Assembly: GCF_001544535.1 (NCBI RefSeq)
Contig: NZ_FCON02000040.1
Coordinates: 1-61,090, forward strand
Length of the DNA: 61,090 nt
Direction of reading: 5' to 3'
DNA from: Caballeronia choica
GTDB taxonomy: Bacteria > Pseudomonadota > Gammaproteobacteria > Burkholderiales > Burkholderiaceae
How positions within the stretch are numbered: the stretch's first letter is position 1; every line of letters starts with the position of its first letter. A program made the translations under genes and the position numbers. A model generated the notes under the pieces. The model saw nothing but the letters and a program-made list of their open reading frames with translations. It did not search any database and had not been told where the DNA came from. Positions 36,317 through 45,082 of the stretch are shown piece by piece.

Positions 36317-37375
36317 ATGACGCAAGCACAAGCTGTCGAGACTTCGATTCAGGCCGGTTCGCAAACGCAAGAGCAGACGCAAGCCCGCTGGCGCGTGGCC
36401 GATGTCGTCGCGCTCTACGAACTGCCGTTCAACGACCTGCTCTATCGCGCACAGACCGTGCATCGCGAGCACTTCGATCCGAACACGGTGCAACTCTCGA
36501 CGCTACTCTCGATCAAGACGGGCGGCTGCGAGGAAGACTGCGCGTATTGTCCGCAGTCGGTGCATCACGACACGGGGTTGAAGGCCGACAAGCTGATGGC
36601 CGTCGATGACGTGCTCAAGGCCGCGCAAATCGCGAAGTCGAACGGCGCGACGCGCTTCTGCATGGGCGCCGCGTGGCGCAATCCGAAGGATCGTCACCTC
36701 GAACCGATCAAGGACATGATTCGTGGCGTGAAGGCGATGGGGCTCGAAACATGCGTGACGCTCGGCATGCTCGAAGCGCATCAGGCGGAAGGCTTGCGCG
36801 ACGCGGGCCTCGACTACTACAACCATAACCTCGATACGTCGCCCGAGTTCTACGGCCAGATCATCTCGACGCGCACGTACCAGGATCGCCTGGACACGCT
36901 CGAACGCGTGCGCGACGTGGGCATCAACGTGTGCTGCGGCGGGATCGTCGGCATGGGTGAATCGCGGCGCGAGCGCGCGGGCCTGATCACGCAACTGGCG
37001 AACCTGGACCCGTATCCGGAGTCGGTGCCAATCAACAATCTCGTACAGGTCGAAGGCACGCCGCTCACCGGCACCGCGCCGCTCGATCCGTTTGAGTTCG
37101 TGCGCACGATCGCGGTCGCACGCATCACGATGCCGGGCGCGATGGTGCGCCTGTCGGCGGGTCGCGAGCAGATGGACGAAGCGTTGCAGGCGCTGTGTTT
37201 CGCGGCCGGCGCGAATTCGATTTTTTACGGCGACCAGTTGCTCACCACGAGCAATCCGCAAGCCGAAGCCGACCGCAAGTTGCTCGATCGGCTCGGCATT
37301 CGCGCCGAGGCTTCGCAGCAGGTTGAAGAGGCGCAGGCGTGCGATACGAAGTGTGGGCACGCGCAGATCAACTGA
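36317..37375 (+). CDS. bioB: Biotin synthase
   Basis: BioB is the radical-SAM enzyme that inserts sulfur into dethiobiotin. The 352-residue protein has the [4Fe-4S] motif C71-x3-C75-x2-C78 ([11 protein letters not shown]), then the cysteines and arginine of the [2Fe-2S] site ([30 protein letters not shown]). [13 protein letters not shown] contacts the substrate. The N-terminal 25 residues (rich in Gln) are longer than in E. coli. It ends the bioAFDB operon and is followed by a strong terminator. Confidence 0.97.
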   Translation: MTQAQAVETSIQAGSQTQEQTQARWRVADVVALYELPFNDLLYRAQTVHREHFDPNTVQLSTLLSIKTGGCEEDCAYCPQSVHHDTGLKADKLMAVDDVLKAAQIAKSNGATRFCMGAAWRNPKDRHLEPIKDMIRGVKAMGLETCVTLGMLEAHQAEGLRDAGLDYYNHNLDTSPEFYGQIISTRTYQDRLDTLERVRDVGINVCCGGIVGMGESRRERAGLITQLANLDPYPESVPINNLVQVEGTPLTGTAPLDPFEFVRTIAVARITMPGAMVRLSAGREQMDEALQALCFAAGANSIFYGDQLLTTSNPQAEADRKLLDRLGIRAEASQQVEEAQACDTKCGHAQIN

Positions 37376-37390
37376 AGCGCGAACCTTGAC

Positions 37391-37417
37391 GAAAAAGCCC
37401 GCGCCGCGGGCTTTTTC
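37391..37417. terminator. Bidirectional terminator, bioB / sbp
   Basis: A perfect 12-bp stem (GAAAAAGCCCGC at 37391-37402 with its complement at 37406-37417) with loop GCC lies between convergent genes and has the A and T tracts for both directions. Confidence 0.92.
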
Positions 37418-37435
37418 ACGTCCGCGCGAAGCACC

Positions 37436-38434
37436 TCACCGCTTGTCCACAACGACCTGATCAAACGTCCCGCCGTCGGCAAAGTGCGCTTGCTGCGCCT
37501 TCTGCCAACTGCCGAACACCTGCTCGACCGTGAACGTCTTCAGCGGCTTGAACTCGCTCGCGTGCTTCGCCAGCACCTCGGCGTTGCGCGGCCGCAAATG
37601 ATGCTGCGCGATGATCTCCTGTGCGGCGGGCGTGTACAGATAGTCGAGATACGCTGTTGCAAGCTTGCGCGTGCCGCGCTTGTCCACGACCTTGTCGACG
37701 ATCGTCACCGGCGGCTCGGCGAGCAGGCTCATCGACGGATAGACCGCATCGAAATCCTTGCCGCCAGCGCCGGTATCGATCAGCGCCACTTCGTTCTCGA
37801 ACGTGACCAGCACGTCGCCGATGCCGCGCTGGGTGAAGGTCGTCGTCGCGCCTCGTCCGCCGGTGTCGAGCACCGGCACGTTCTTGAAGATCGCTTTTTC
37901 GAAGTCCTGCGCCTGGGCGTCGGTTGCGCCCTGCTGCTTCTTGTAGCCCCACGCCGCGAGATACGTGTAGCGTCCGTTGCCCGAGGTCTTCGGGTTCGCG
38001 ATCACCACCTGCACGCCGGGACGCGCGAGATCGCTCCAGTCCTTGATGTTCTTCGGATTGCCATGACGCACGAGGAACACCATCGTGGTCGTGTAGGGCG
38101 CGCTGTTGTCGGGCAACCGGGTGCGCCAGTTCGCGGGCACGAGTTGCCCGTGTTCGGCGAGCAAGTCGATATCGTTCGGCTGGTTCATCGTGACGACGTC
38201 GGCCTGCAATCCCTGCATCACCGAAAGCGCCTGCGCGCTCGATGCGCCATGCGACTGGCGGATCGATACCGTCTCGCCGGACTTCTTCTGGTAGTCGGCG
38301 ACGAACGCCGTGTTGATGTCCTTGTAGAGTTCGCGCGTGACATCGTAGGAAACGTTGAGCAGCGATGTGTCCGCGTGGGCGAACCCGGCAGCCAGTCCAA
38401 GCGCCAGCGTGAGCGCCGTCTTCAATCCCGCCAT
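37436..38434 (-). CDS. sbp: Sulfate-binding periplasmic protein
   Basis: This 332-residue periplasmic protein is the sulfate/thiosulfate-binding component of an ABC importer. A signal peptide is visible at 1-21 (MAGLKTALTLALGLAAGFAHA). Family strings are LNVSYDVTRELYKDIN, IRQSHGASSAQALSV, ADVVTMNQPNDIDLL and ANPKTSGNGRYTYLAAWGY. The ATG at 38434 has a GGAG ribosome site. No cysT, cysW or cysA genes follow: bioB is convergent on the other side. The membrane components must be supplied from elsewhere. Confidence 0.94.
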   Translation of the reverse strand: MAGLKTALTLALGLAAGFAHADTSLLNVSYDVTRELYKDINTAFVADYQKKSGETVSIRQSHGASSAQALSVMQGLQADVVTMNQPNDIDLLAEHGQLVPANWRTRLPDNSAPYTTTMVFLVRHGNPKNIKDWSDLARPGVQVVIANPKTSGNGRYTYLAAWGYKKQQGATDAQAQDFEKAIFKNVPVLDTGGRGATTTFTQRGIGDVLVTFENEVALIDTGAGGKDFDAVYPSMSLLAEPPVTIVDKVVDKRGTRKLATAYLDYLYTPAAQEIIAQHHLRPRNAEVLAKHASEFKPLKTFTVEQVFGSWQKAQQAHFADGGTFDQVVVDKR

Positions 38435-38456
38435 GTCTTCTCCCGTTATCGAATGC

Positions 38457-38480
38457 AAAAAAGGCCGCGTGAAAGCGGCC
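38457..38480 (-). terminator. Terminator between RBBP9-like hydrolase and sbp
   Basis: On the minus strand GGCCGC (38475-38480), a 6-base loop and GCGGCC (38463-38468) are followed by TTTTTT (38457-38462). It separates the upstream hydrolase gene from sbp, so sbp may need its own promoter or read-through. Confidence 0.75.
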
Positions 38481-38510
38481 GTCTGGCGGGATTCTATCGA
38501 AACACGCGAC

Positions 38511-39128
38511 TCATCCGTACGCGTGCAGTTCGAGCGAATCCGCCGGAAGATCGCGGGCATCGCCGAAACGCAGCGGTGCCGCGAGGTGAGTCAGTGTATC
38601 GACGAAATACTTCGCGCGCGGCCACGGCCCGAATCCCGCTGCGGTGTTGATATGGCCCGCGTCGCCGAGATTCACGAACGCGCTGTCGAAACGCCGCGCG
38701 AGTTCGCGCGCGTGCTCGACCGGCATCCACGGATCGCTCTCGCTCGCGACGAGAATCGACGGCACGTCGAGGCGCCCGGCATCGAACGCGCCGGCGAAGC
38801 GGAACTTCTCCGGGCTCGCCGGCGCGACGAACAATACGCCCACGACATCGACATCCGCGCCGATGTCACCGCGCGACAACGCATGCGCCGTCGCTAGACA
38901 CCCGAAACTATGCGCAGCGATCACGACCGGCCCGCGCTCGCGGGCGAGCAGCGCGCGCACGGCGTTTGCCCAGGTGTCGAGGTGTGGTGCGTCCCAGTCG
39001 TCCTGCACGACCCGCGCCGCCTTCGGATATTGCCGCTCCAGCCACGTCTGCCAGTGCGCGCCTTCGCTGCCGTGCAAGCCGGGCACGGTGACGAGCCGCG
39101 GCGGCCAGCCAGACCTGCAAGTTTTCAT
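38511..39128 (-). CDS. RBBP9/YdeN-family serine hydrolase
   Basis: This 205-residue alpha/beta hydrolase has the family start [20 protein letters not shown], the nucleophile elbow AHSFGCLA, a [11 protein letters not shown] segment following the acid, and the histidine in [16 protein letters not shown]. It is probably cytoplasmic, and its substrate is unknown. The ATG at 39128 was chosen because of a GAGG ribosome site and family-typical length; a long upstream extension in the same frame lacks domain character. Confidence 0.88.
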   Translation of the reverse strand: MKTCRSGWPPRLVTVPGLHGSEGAHWQTWLERQYPKAARVVQDDWDAPHLDTWANAVRALLARERGPVVIAAHSFGCLATAHALSRGDIGADVDVVGVLFVAPASPEKFRFAGAFDAGRLDVPSILVASESDPWMPVEHARELARRFDSAFVNLGDAGHINTAAGFGPWPRAKYFVDTLTHLAAPLRFGDARDLPADSLELHAYG

Positions 39129-39307
39129 ATCGACCTCGCTGCCAGCATCGGGCCGGCGTCTTTCATGAAGCATTCTCCGGTGCCACTCCATGCAGACGAA
39201 CCAATATTTCGTCATTTGTTTATGTAGAAGCCCTCTCGACACTTCGCCGCGCCGCGCGCAAGGGCGAACGAGACCGTAAAATGAACACACATTCCCATGG
39301 AGGCCGT

Positions 39308-39790
39308 ATGTCTGATATGCCTGGTGTGTCCACCGATCAACCGACCGCATCGGACCGTTCGAGAACGCTGCGCACGCTCCAGCCGTTCCACCTCGCCTTC
39401 CCGGTCACGAGCCTCGACAACGCGCGCGCGTTCTATGGCGAGTTGCTCGGCTGTCCGGAAGGGCGCAGTTCGCCGGAGTGGATCGATTTCGATTTCTTCG
39501 GCCATCAACTGGTCGCGCATCTCTCGCCCGATGAAGTGCGGCCGCCCGCGAAGAATGCCGTCGATGGCGACGCCGTGCCGGTGCGCCACTTCGGCGTCGT
39601 GCTGTCGATGGACGAATGGCATGCGCTCGCCGAGCGTCTGCAGGGCGTCGGCACGAAGTTCGTCATCGAGCCGCATATCCGCTTCAAGGGCGAAGTCGGC
39701 GAGCAGGCGACGATGTTCTTCCTCGATCCATGCGGCAACGCGCTTGAATTCAAGGCGTTCAAGGATATCGGCAGCCTCTTTGCAAAGTGA
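39308..39790 (+). CDS. VOC-family (glyoxalase/dioxygenase fold) protein
   Basis: This 160-residue protein has a single VOC domain from about residue 27 ([20 protein letters not shown], then GELLGCPEG) to the end ([19 protein letters not shown]). Likely metal ligands are the histidine in FHLAFPV, a histidine in VRHFGVVL and the glutamate in ALEFKAF. Substrate and reaction are unknown. The ATG at 39308 has a GGAGG ribosome site. ghrA starts two bases after its stop. Confidence 0.88.
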   Translation: MSDMPGVSTDQPTASDRSRTLRTLQPFHLAFPVTSLDNARAFYGELLGCPEGRSSPEWIDFDFFGHQLVAHLSPDEVRPPAKNAVDGDAVPVRHFGVVLSMDEWHALAERLQGVGTKFVIEPHIRFKGEVGEQATMFFLDPCGNALEFKAFKDIGSLFAK

Positions 39791-39792
39791 CG

Positions 39793-40734
39793 ATGAAGAT
39801 CATTTTTCATGAGACGGGCGCTGATGTATCGCTATGGCTCGACGAACTTTCGCGTGCATTGCCGGAGGCTGAGCTACGCGAGTGGCAACCCGGCGACACC
39901 GCGCCCGCCGATTACGCGATCGTCTGGCGCGCGCCGCGCGAGTTGTTCGCGAACCGGCCGGACCTGAAGGCAGTGTTCAATCTCGGCGCGGGCGTCGATG
40001 CGATTCTCGATGTCGAACGCCGGGAGCCCGGCACGCTGCCGCCGAACGCGAAGCTCGTGCGGCTCGAAGACACCGGCATGGCGCAGCAGATGGTCGAGTA
40101 CGCGACCCACGCGGTGCTGCGCTACATGCGCCGTTTCGACGAATACGATTTGCTGCAAGGCGAAGGCCGCTGGGAAAAGCTCAAGGCGCATCGGCGTGAG
40201 AGTTTTACGGTCGGTGTGCTTGGGCTTGGCGTGCTGGGCACGGAGGTCGCGCGGGCGCTTGACAGGTTGCGCGTTCCCGTGCGCGGTTTCAGCCGCAGCG
40301 AGAAGCGGATCGAAGGCGTCGAGACCTATGCGGGCGAAGCGCAATTCGATGCCTTTCTCGACGGCGTCAAGGTGCTGATCAACCTGCTGCCCCATACGCC
40401 GGACACGGAAGGCATCCTCAACCGCACCACGTTCGCGAAGCTCGCGCGCGGCGCGTATCTGGTGAACCTCGCGCGGGGCGCGCATCTCGTGGATGAGGAC
40501 TTGCTGCTTGCCCTCGAAAGTGGGCAGATCGCTGCGGCGACACTCGATGTATTTCATACCGAGCCGCTGGCCAGGGATCATCCGTTCTGGCGCACGCCGC
40601 GCGTGACGATCACGCCGCACATTTCCGCTGAGACGCTGCGCGAGGAAAGCATCGTGCAGATCGCGTGGAAGGTGAAGGCGCTGGAGCGCGGGGAACCGAT
40701 CAGCGGTATCGTTGATCTGGAACGTGGGTATTGA
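39793..40734 (+). CDS. ghrA: Glyoxylate/hydroxypyruvate reductase A
   Basis: This D-2-hydroxyacid dehydrogenase of 313 residues reduces glyoxylate or hydroxypyruvate with NAD(P)H. Visible are the Rossmann motif VGVLGLGVLGTEVARAL, the substrate-binding arginine in NLARGAHLVDEDLL, LDVFHTEPLARDHPFW and the catalytic histidine in ITPHISAET. I chose the ATG at 39793 (start MKIIFHETG as in GhrA). An in-frame GTG at 39787 is an alternative. It is coupled to the upstream VOC gene and followed by HMG-CoA lyase. Confidence 0.92.
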   Translation: MKIIFHETGADVSLWLDELSRALPEAELREWQPGDTAPADYAIVWRAPRELFANRPDLKAVFNLGAGVDAILDVERREPGTLPPNAKLVRLEDTGMAQQMVEYATHAVLRYMRRFDEYDLLQGEGRWEKLKAHRRESFTVGVLGLGVLGTEVARALDRLRVPVRGFSRSEKRIEGVETYAGEAQFDAFLDGVKVLINLLPHTPDTEGILNRTTFAKLARGAYLVNLARGAHLVDEDLLLALESGQIAAATLDVFHTEPLARDHPFWRTPRVTITPHISAETLREESIVQIAWKVKALERGEPISGIVDLERGY

Positions 40735-40773
40735 ATGTCGCTGGCAACAGCGAAGAAAACCGGAGACAAGACC

Positions 40774-41697
40774 ATGACCCCGACCAAGGTAAAGATCGTG
40801 GAAGTCGGTCCCCGCGACGGCCTGCAAAACGAAAAGAACTTCGTCGCAACCGAAACCAAGGTCGAACTCGTGAACCGGCTCTCGCAAGCCGGCTTGCAAA
40901 ACGTCGAGTCCGCCTCGTTCGTATCGCCGAAATGGGTCCCGCAAATGGCCGACGGCGCCGCTGTCATGGAAGGCATCGACCGCCGCCACGGCACGATCTA
41001 TTCCGTGCTCACGCCGAACATGCGCGGCTTCGAAGCCGCCCTGCAAGCCCACGCCGACGAAGTCGTGATCTTCGGCGCAGCCAGCGAAGCGTTCTCGCAA
41101 AAGAACATCAACTGCAGCATCGCGGAAAGCATCGCGCGCTTCGAACCGGTCGCGAAAGCCGCGAAGGAAGCCGGCGTGCGCCTGCGCGGCAGCATCTCAT
41201 GTTCGCTCGGCTGCCCGTATCAGGGCGAGGTGCCGGTTGCATCGGTGGTCGATGTCGTCGAGCGGATGAAAGCACTCGGCTGCGACGAGATCGACATCGC
41301 CGACACCATCGGCGTCGGCACGCCGACGCGCACGCGTGAAGTGCTCGCGGCCGCATCGAAGGTGTTTCCGCGCGAACACCTCTCCGGCCACTTTCACGAT
41401 ACCTACGGACAAGCCGTCGCGAACATCTATGCGGCGCTCCAGGAAGGGATCGAGATCTATCACGCGTCAGTGGCCGGGCTCGGCGGCTGTCCTTACGCGA
41501 AGGGCGCGACCGGCAACGTCGCGACGGAGGACGTCGTGTACCTGATGAACGGACTCGGCATCGAGACGGGCATCGACCTCGACCAGTTGATCGAGATCGG
41601 TGACTTTATTTCGCGCGCGATCGGCAAGCCGAGTTCATCGCGTGCCGGCCGTGCCTTGCTCGCAAAGAAACGCGACGGCGTGACGCCCTGCGTCTGA
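40774..41697 (+). CDS. mvaB: Hydroxymethylglutaryl-CoA lyase
   Basis: This enzyme splits HMG-CoA into acetyl-CoA and acetoacetate, the last specific step of leucine degradation. The 307-residue TIM-barrel protein has KIVEVGPRDGLQNEKNFV at the start, the metal-binding HFHDTYGQAVAN and the active-site cysteine loop GGCPYAKGATGNVATEDVVY. I chose the ATG at 40774 for its GGAGAC ribosome site. An ATG at 40735 directly after ghrA would add 13 residues. It fits with the LiuR-like regulator and the LiuC-like hydratase elsewhere in the window. Confidence 0.93.
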   Translation: MTPTKVKIVEVGPRDGLQNEKNFVATETKVELVNRLSQAGLQNVESASFVSPKWVPQMADGAAVMEGIDRRHGTIYSVLTPNMRGFEAALQAHADEVVIFGAASEAFSQKNINCSIAESIARFEPVAKAAKEAGVRLRGSISCSLGCPYQGEVPVASVVDVVERMKALGCDEIDIADTIGVGTPTRTREVLAAASKVFPREHLSGHFHDTYGQAVANIYAALQEGIEIYHASVAGLGGCPYAKGATGNVATEDVVYLMNGLGIETGIDLDQLIEIGDFISRAIGKPSSSRAGRALLAKKRDGVTPCV

Positions 41698-41716
41698 ATC
41701 ATCTGGAAAGGAAAAA

Positions 41717-42223
41717 ATGAACGACATGCATAACATCGACGCGCTCCCCGAGTCCGCCAGGCGCGTCGCGCGGCTGTTGCAGGAACGCGGGCATCCGCAC
41801 CCCATCGTGATGCTGCCGGAAACCGGCAAGACGTCGGCCGAAGCGGCCGCCGGACTCGGCTGCTCGGTCGCGCAGATCGCGAAGTCGATCCTGTTCCGGC
41901 GCCGCGAAGACGACGCGCCCGTGCTCGTGATCGCGAGCGGCGTGAACCGCGTCGATGAGAAGAAGGTCGCGGCGCGCGTCGGCGAACTGGCGCGTGCCGA
42001 CGCGAAGTTCGTGCGCGAGAAGACCGGTTATGCGATCGGCGGCGTGTGTCCGATCGGTCACGCGACCGAGCCCGTCACGCTGATCGATGAAGACCTGCTC
42101 GCGCTCGACAGCCTCTGGGCCGCCGCCGGTCATCCGCATGCAGTCTTCAACCTGTCGCCGCAGGAACTCGTGTCGCTGACGGGCGCGCCCGTCGCCGATG
42201 TCGCGTTGCGCGAGACGGCATGA
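41717..42223 (+). CDS. YbaK/EbsC-type aminoacyl-tRNA deacylase
   Basis: This 168-residue protein has the YbaK domain, which removes wrongly attached amino acids from tRNA in trans. Visible strings are ETGKTSAEAAAGLGCSVAQI, the conserved lysine in AKSILFRRRED, VASG-like VIASGVNRVDEKK, and GYAIGGVCPIGH. Which misacylated tRNA it edits is not clear from the sequence; it is closer to the YeaK/ProX-like free-standing forms than to YbaK itself. It overlaps the next gene by four bases. Confidence 0.88.
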   Translation: MNDMHNIDALPESARRVARLLQERGHPHPIVMLPETGKTSAEAAAGLGCSVAQIAKSILFRRREDDAPVLVIASGVNRVDEKKVAARVGELARADAKFVREKTGYAIGGVCPIGHATEPVTLIDEDLLALDSLWAAAGHPHAVFNLSPQELVSLTGAPVADVALRETA

Positions 42224-42828
42224 TCGTGGAGGCGGATGACGTGCCGTCGCCGTGCATCGACGTGTGCTGGATGAATCCGGCCACGGGTTTCTGCGATGGG
42301 TGTCTGCGCACGATCGACGAAATCGCGAACTGGTCTTCGCTGGACGCTTCGCAAAAGCGCGCGGTGCTGTTGCGTACCGAGAGCCGTCGCAAGGGCGCGC
42401 GCGTCGTCATGATCGGCGAGCGCATCGAAGCGACGCTTGCGTTGCCGCCCGATTCGATCAAGTCGTTCGCCACGCTCGTCAACGACATGAACCCGCTGCA
42501 TCACGACGACGCCTACGCCAGGGCGAGCCGCTTCGGCTCGCTGATCGCATCGGGCACGCAGCCCACCGCGCATCTGATGGCGATGCTCGCCACGCATTTC
42601 TCGCAGTATGCGCAGCCGCTCGGACTCGAGTTCGGCCTCAAGCTCACGCGCGCGGTCAAGGCGAACGATGTCCTTGCGATGAGCTGGCACGTCACCGGCG
42701 CGAAGTGGAAAGCGAGCCTCAACGGCGACCTCGTCACGCTCGAAGGCGAGGCGCGCAATCAACACGGCGAGACCGTGCTGAAGGCAAGCGCGACGATTGT
42801 CGTGATGCCGAAGGAGCCGGCTGCATGA
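42220..42828 (+). CDS. DUF1289 - MaoC-like dehydratase fusion protein
   Basis: This 202-residue protein joins two parts. Residues 9-60 are a DUF1289 module with four cysteines (C12, C16, C25, C28 in PCIDVCWMNPATGFCDGC) that probably bind zinc or iron. Residues 64-198 are a MaoC-like hot-dog domain with the R-hydratase motif NDMNPLHHDDAYARASRFGS (catalytic D89 and H94/H95). DUF1289 proteins are normally short and stand alone. The frame is continuous, with an internal methionine at 64 where a free MaoC protein could start. It is coupled by ATGA overlaps to both neighbours. Confidence 0.85.
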   Translation: MIVEADDVPSPCIDVCWMNPATGFCDGCLRTIDEIANWSSLDASQKRAVLLRTESRRKGARVVMIGERIEATLALPPDSIKSFATLVNDMNPLHHDDAYARASRFGSLIASGTQPTAHLMAMLATHFSQYAQPLGLEFGLKLTRAVKANDVLAMSWHVTGAKWKASLNGDLVTLEGEARNQHGETVLKASATIVVMPKEPAA

Positions 42829-43736
42829 TCCGCTTCCCTGCATCGATGCGAGTGTTCGAGCGCGGCTGGCTCTCGTCGAACAACGTGCTCTTCATCGATG
42901 ACGAACGCACCGCGCTCGTCGATAGCGGCTACGCGTCGCACGCGGCGCAGACGCGCACACTCGTGCAACACGCACTGGGCGCGCGCCCGCTCGATCTCGT
43001 CGTCAACACGCATCTCCATTCGGACCACTGCGGCGGGAACGCGCTGCTGCAACGCGCCTACGATTGCGACACGTTGATCCCGGCGAGCGAAGCCAATGCC
43101 GTGCGCAACTGGGACGAAGACGCCTTGACCTTCCGCGCAACGGGCCAGTCGTGCGAGCGCTTCGATTTCACCGGCACGATCGAGCCCGGCTCAAGCTTGC
43201 GGCTGGGCGGCCTCGACTGGTCCGTGCTCGGTGCCCCCGGCCACGATCCGCACTCGCTGATGCTCTATTGCGCCGAAGAACGCGTGCTCATCAGCGCCGA
43301 TGCATTGTGGGAGAAGGGCTTTGGCGTGATCTTTCCGGAACTGGAAGGCGAAAGCGGATTCGCCGAGCAACGCGCCGTGCTCGACCTGATCGCGACGCTC
43401 GATGTCCGCGCGGTCATTCCGGGTCACGGCGCGCCGTTCACCGACGTATCGCATGCACTCGAAGTCGCTTCGTCTCGGCTCGACTATCTGCGTGCCGATC
43501 CCGCGCGCAACGCGAAGAATGCGTTGAAGGTGCTGATCGTGTTCAAGCTGATGGAAGTGCGCTCGATGTCGTTCGACGCTCTACGGCACATGACCGATTC
43601 GGCGCGTGCGATGCGGTCGGCTGCCGACCTGCTCGCTACATCGAGCAAGAGAAGCGCGGTGTTGAAACAGTGCGTGGATGAGCTGGCGCGCAGTGGCGCA
43701 GTGCGGGTCGACGGCGAGACGCTACTCGCTGCGTGA
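42825..43736 (+). CDS. Metallo-beta-lactamase fold hydrolase
   Basis: This 303-residue protein has the MBL site THLHSDHCGG (H63, H65, D67, H68), a later GHDPHSLMLY, the bridging aspartate in LISADALW and VIPGHGAPF. A helical C-terminal region of about 90 residues follows. It has no signal peptide. The substrate is unknown. The ATG at 42825 overlaps the stop of the MaoC fusion gene and has AAGGAG upstream, so YbaK, fusion and MBL genes form one tightly coupled unit. Confidence 0.88.
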   Translation: MIRFPASMRVFERGWLSSNNVLFIDDERTALVDSGYASHAAQTRTLVQHALGARPLDLVVNTHLHSDHCGGNALLQRAYDCDTLIPASEANAVRNWDEDALTFRATGQSCERFDFTGTIEPGSSLRLGGLDWSVLGAPGHDPHSLMLYCAEERVLISADALWEKGFGVIFPELEGESGFAEQRAVLDLIATLDVRAVIPGHGAPFTDVSHALEVASSRLDYLRADPARNAKNALKVLIVFKLMEVRSMSFDALRHMTDSARAMRSAADLLATSSKRSAVLKQCVDELARSGAVRVDGETLLAA

Positions 43737-43760
43737 CGAAAGGAGAGCCACAAAAAGAAA

Positions 43761-43786
43761 GCCGCTTGTCAGCTACGGCAAGCGGC
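43761..43786. terminator. Hairpin between convergent MBL and dehalogenase genes
   Basis: GCCGCTTG (43761-43768) pairs with CAAGCGGC (43779-43786) around a 10-base loop. On the minus strand it runs into the T-rich CTTTCTTTTTG, as expected of a terminator for the dehalogenase gene, which ends about 120 bases earlier on that strand. Confidence 0.6.
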
Positions 43787-43908
43787 GTAATTTAAGACGT
43801 GATCAGCGTCGATTGCATCGTAACGCGAGGCTGAATAGCGTGCATCGGTGCTTTCCCTACAAAATTTTAACGGCCACATGTACGGGACATAACCGGTCCA
43901 GCGCACGC

Positions 43909-44799
43909 TCAACGTTCGCTTGTTTCGAAGAACGATAATACTTCTTCAAGTAACGCCTGAGGTTCTTCTTCAGCAATATAGTGGCCGCAAGGCAGCGCGC
44001 GACCGCTCACATCGCGCGCGACGCGCCGCCATTCATCGAGCGGCTTGAAGCAGCGTTCGATCACGCCCTCCGCGCCCCACAGCACGCGTAACGGACACGC
44101 GATCTTGCGCCCGCGTTCGAGATCGGCGCGATCGTGTTCGAGATCGATCGACGCCGACGCGCGGTAGTCCTCGCACATCGCATACACCGCACCGGGCGAC
44201 GCGAGCGCATCGCGATACGCCTGCAACGCATGTGGCGCGAACGGCTTGAGTCCCGCATGACGGCTGCCCATCACGCGCTCGAGGTAGGCGTTCGTGTTCC
44301 CGCCGATCAGCAACTCCGGCAACGGCGACGGCTGGATCAGGAAGAACCAGTGGAAATAAGTCGTCGCAAATTCGCGGTTGGTCGCTTCGTACATCGCGAG
44401 CGTCGGCGCGATGTCGAGCAGCATCAGCCGATCGACCGCGTCAGGAAAATCCAGCGCCATGCGATGCGCGACGCGCGCGCCGCGATCGTGCGCGCAGACG
44501 AGAAAGCGCTCGAAGCCGAAATGGCGCATCACCGCCACCTGGTCGGCGGCCATCGCGCGTTTCGAATAAGGTGTGTGCTCGGCATCGCTCCTCGGTTTCG
44601 CCGACGCCCCGTAGCCGCGCAGGTCGGTCGCGATCACGGTGAAATGCTGCGCGAGTATCGGTGCGCATTTGTGCCAGATCTCGTGCGTCTGCGGATGCCC
44701 ATGCAGCAACAACAGCGGCGGCCCGCTGCCGCCCTTCATCCCGAAAATATCGACGCCCGCGGCGCCGACGCGAAACGGCTGGTAGTTCTCAAAGGGCAT
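43909..44799 (-). CDS. Haloacetate (fluoroacetate) dehalogenase-like hydrolase
   Basis: This 296-residue alpha/beta hydrolase carries the whole active-site set known from fluoroacetate dehalogenase. The nucleophile is D105 with R106 and R109 (HDRGARVAHRMALD). The acid is D129, the base H273, and the halide-pocket residues are H150 and W151 (FHWFFLIQPSP) plus Y212. The first group is offset by a constant five positions from the Rhodopseudomonas enzyme. It should hydrolyse halo- or fluoroacetate to glycolate. An epoxide-hydrolase-like role is less likely. The ATG at 44799 gives family length; upstream sequence holds a palindromic operator. Confidence 0.85.
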   Translation of the reverse strand: MPFENYQPFRVGAAGVDIFGMKGGSGPPLLLLHGHPQTHEIWHKCAPILAQHFTVIATDLRGYGASAKPRSDAEHTPYSKRAMAADQVAVMRHFGFERFLVCAHDRGARVAHRMALDFPDAVDRLMLLDIAPTLAMYEATNREFATTYFHWFFLIQPSPLPELLIGGNTNAYLERVMGSRHAGLKPFAPHALQAYRDALASPGAVYAMCEDYRASASIDLEHDRADLERGRKIACPLRVLWGAEGVIERCFKPLDEWRRVARDVSGRALPCGHYIAEEEPQALLEEVLSFFETSER

Positions 44800-44937
44800 G
44801 GTGGCGCTCTCGTCGTGATGGGTGCGGATCATTGTATGCGTCGCCGATGACGCCCGACGCTTGCTGGAAGCGACTTTCGCGGAAACCGAGGAGTTCTTCG
44901 GGATTGTCCCGAGCACCGCGCACGCGGCGAATCCTCT

Positions 44938-44961
44938 ATAATAGAACGATCGTTCGATTAT
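44938..44961. promoter_or_regulatory. 24-bp near-perfect palindrome in divergent region
   Basis: ATAAT-A-GAACGA|TCGTTC-G-ATTAT pairs at 11 of 12 positions, with a perfect core GAACGATCGTTC (44944-44955). It overlaps a TATAAT -10 box (44937-44942) for the plus strand. On the minus strand it sits between TTACAT and TATTAT (spacer 16). The symmetry suits a TetR-family dimer, but no tetR gene is adjacent. Confidence 0.65.
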
Positions 44962-45082
44962 GTAATCGCGACTGTCGGGAAGCGCTGCCCGTTTCTCGAA
45001 ATTATTTTTGCGGTCGATCGCGAAGCGCCAATCGTAGAATTCCCCGATCGCGCACCGCACGTCATTTCAGGAGATTCACGCC

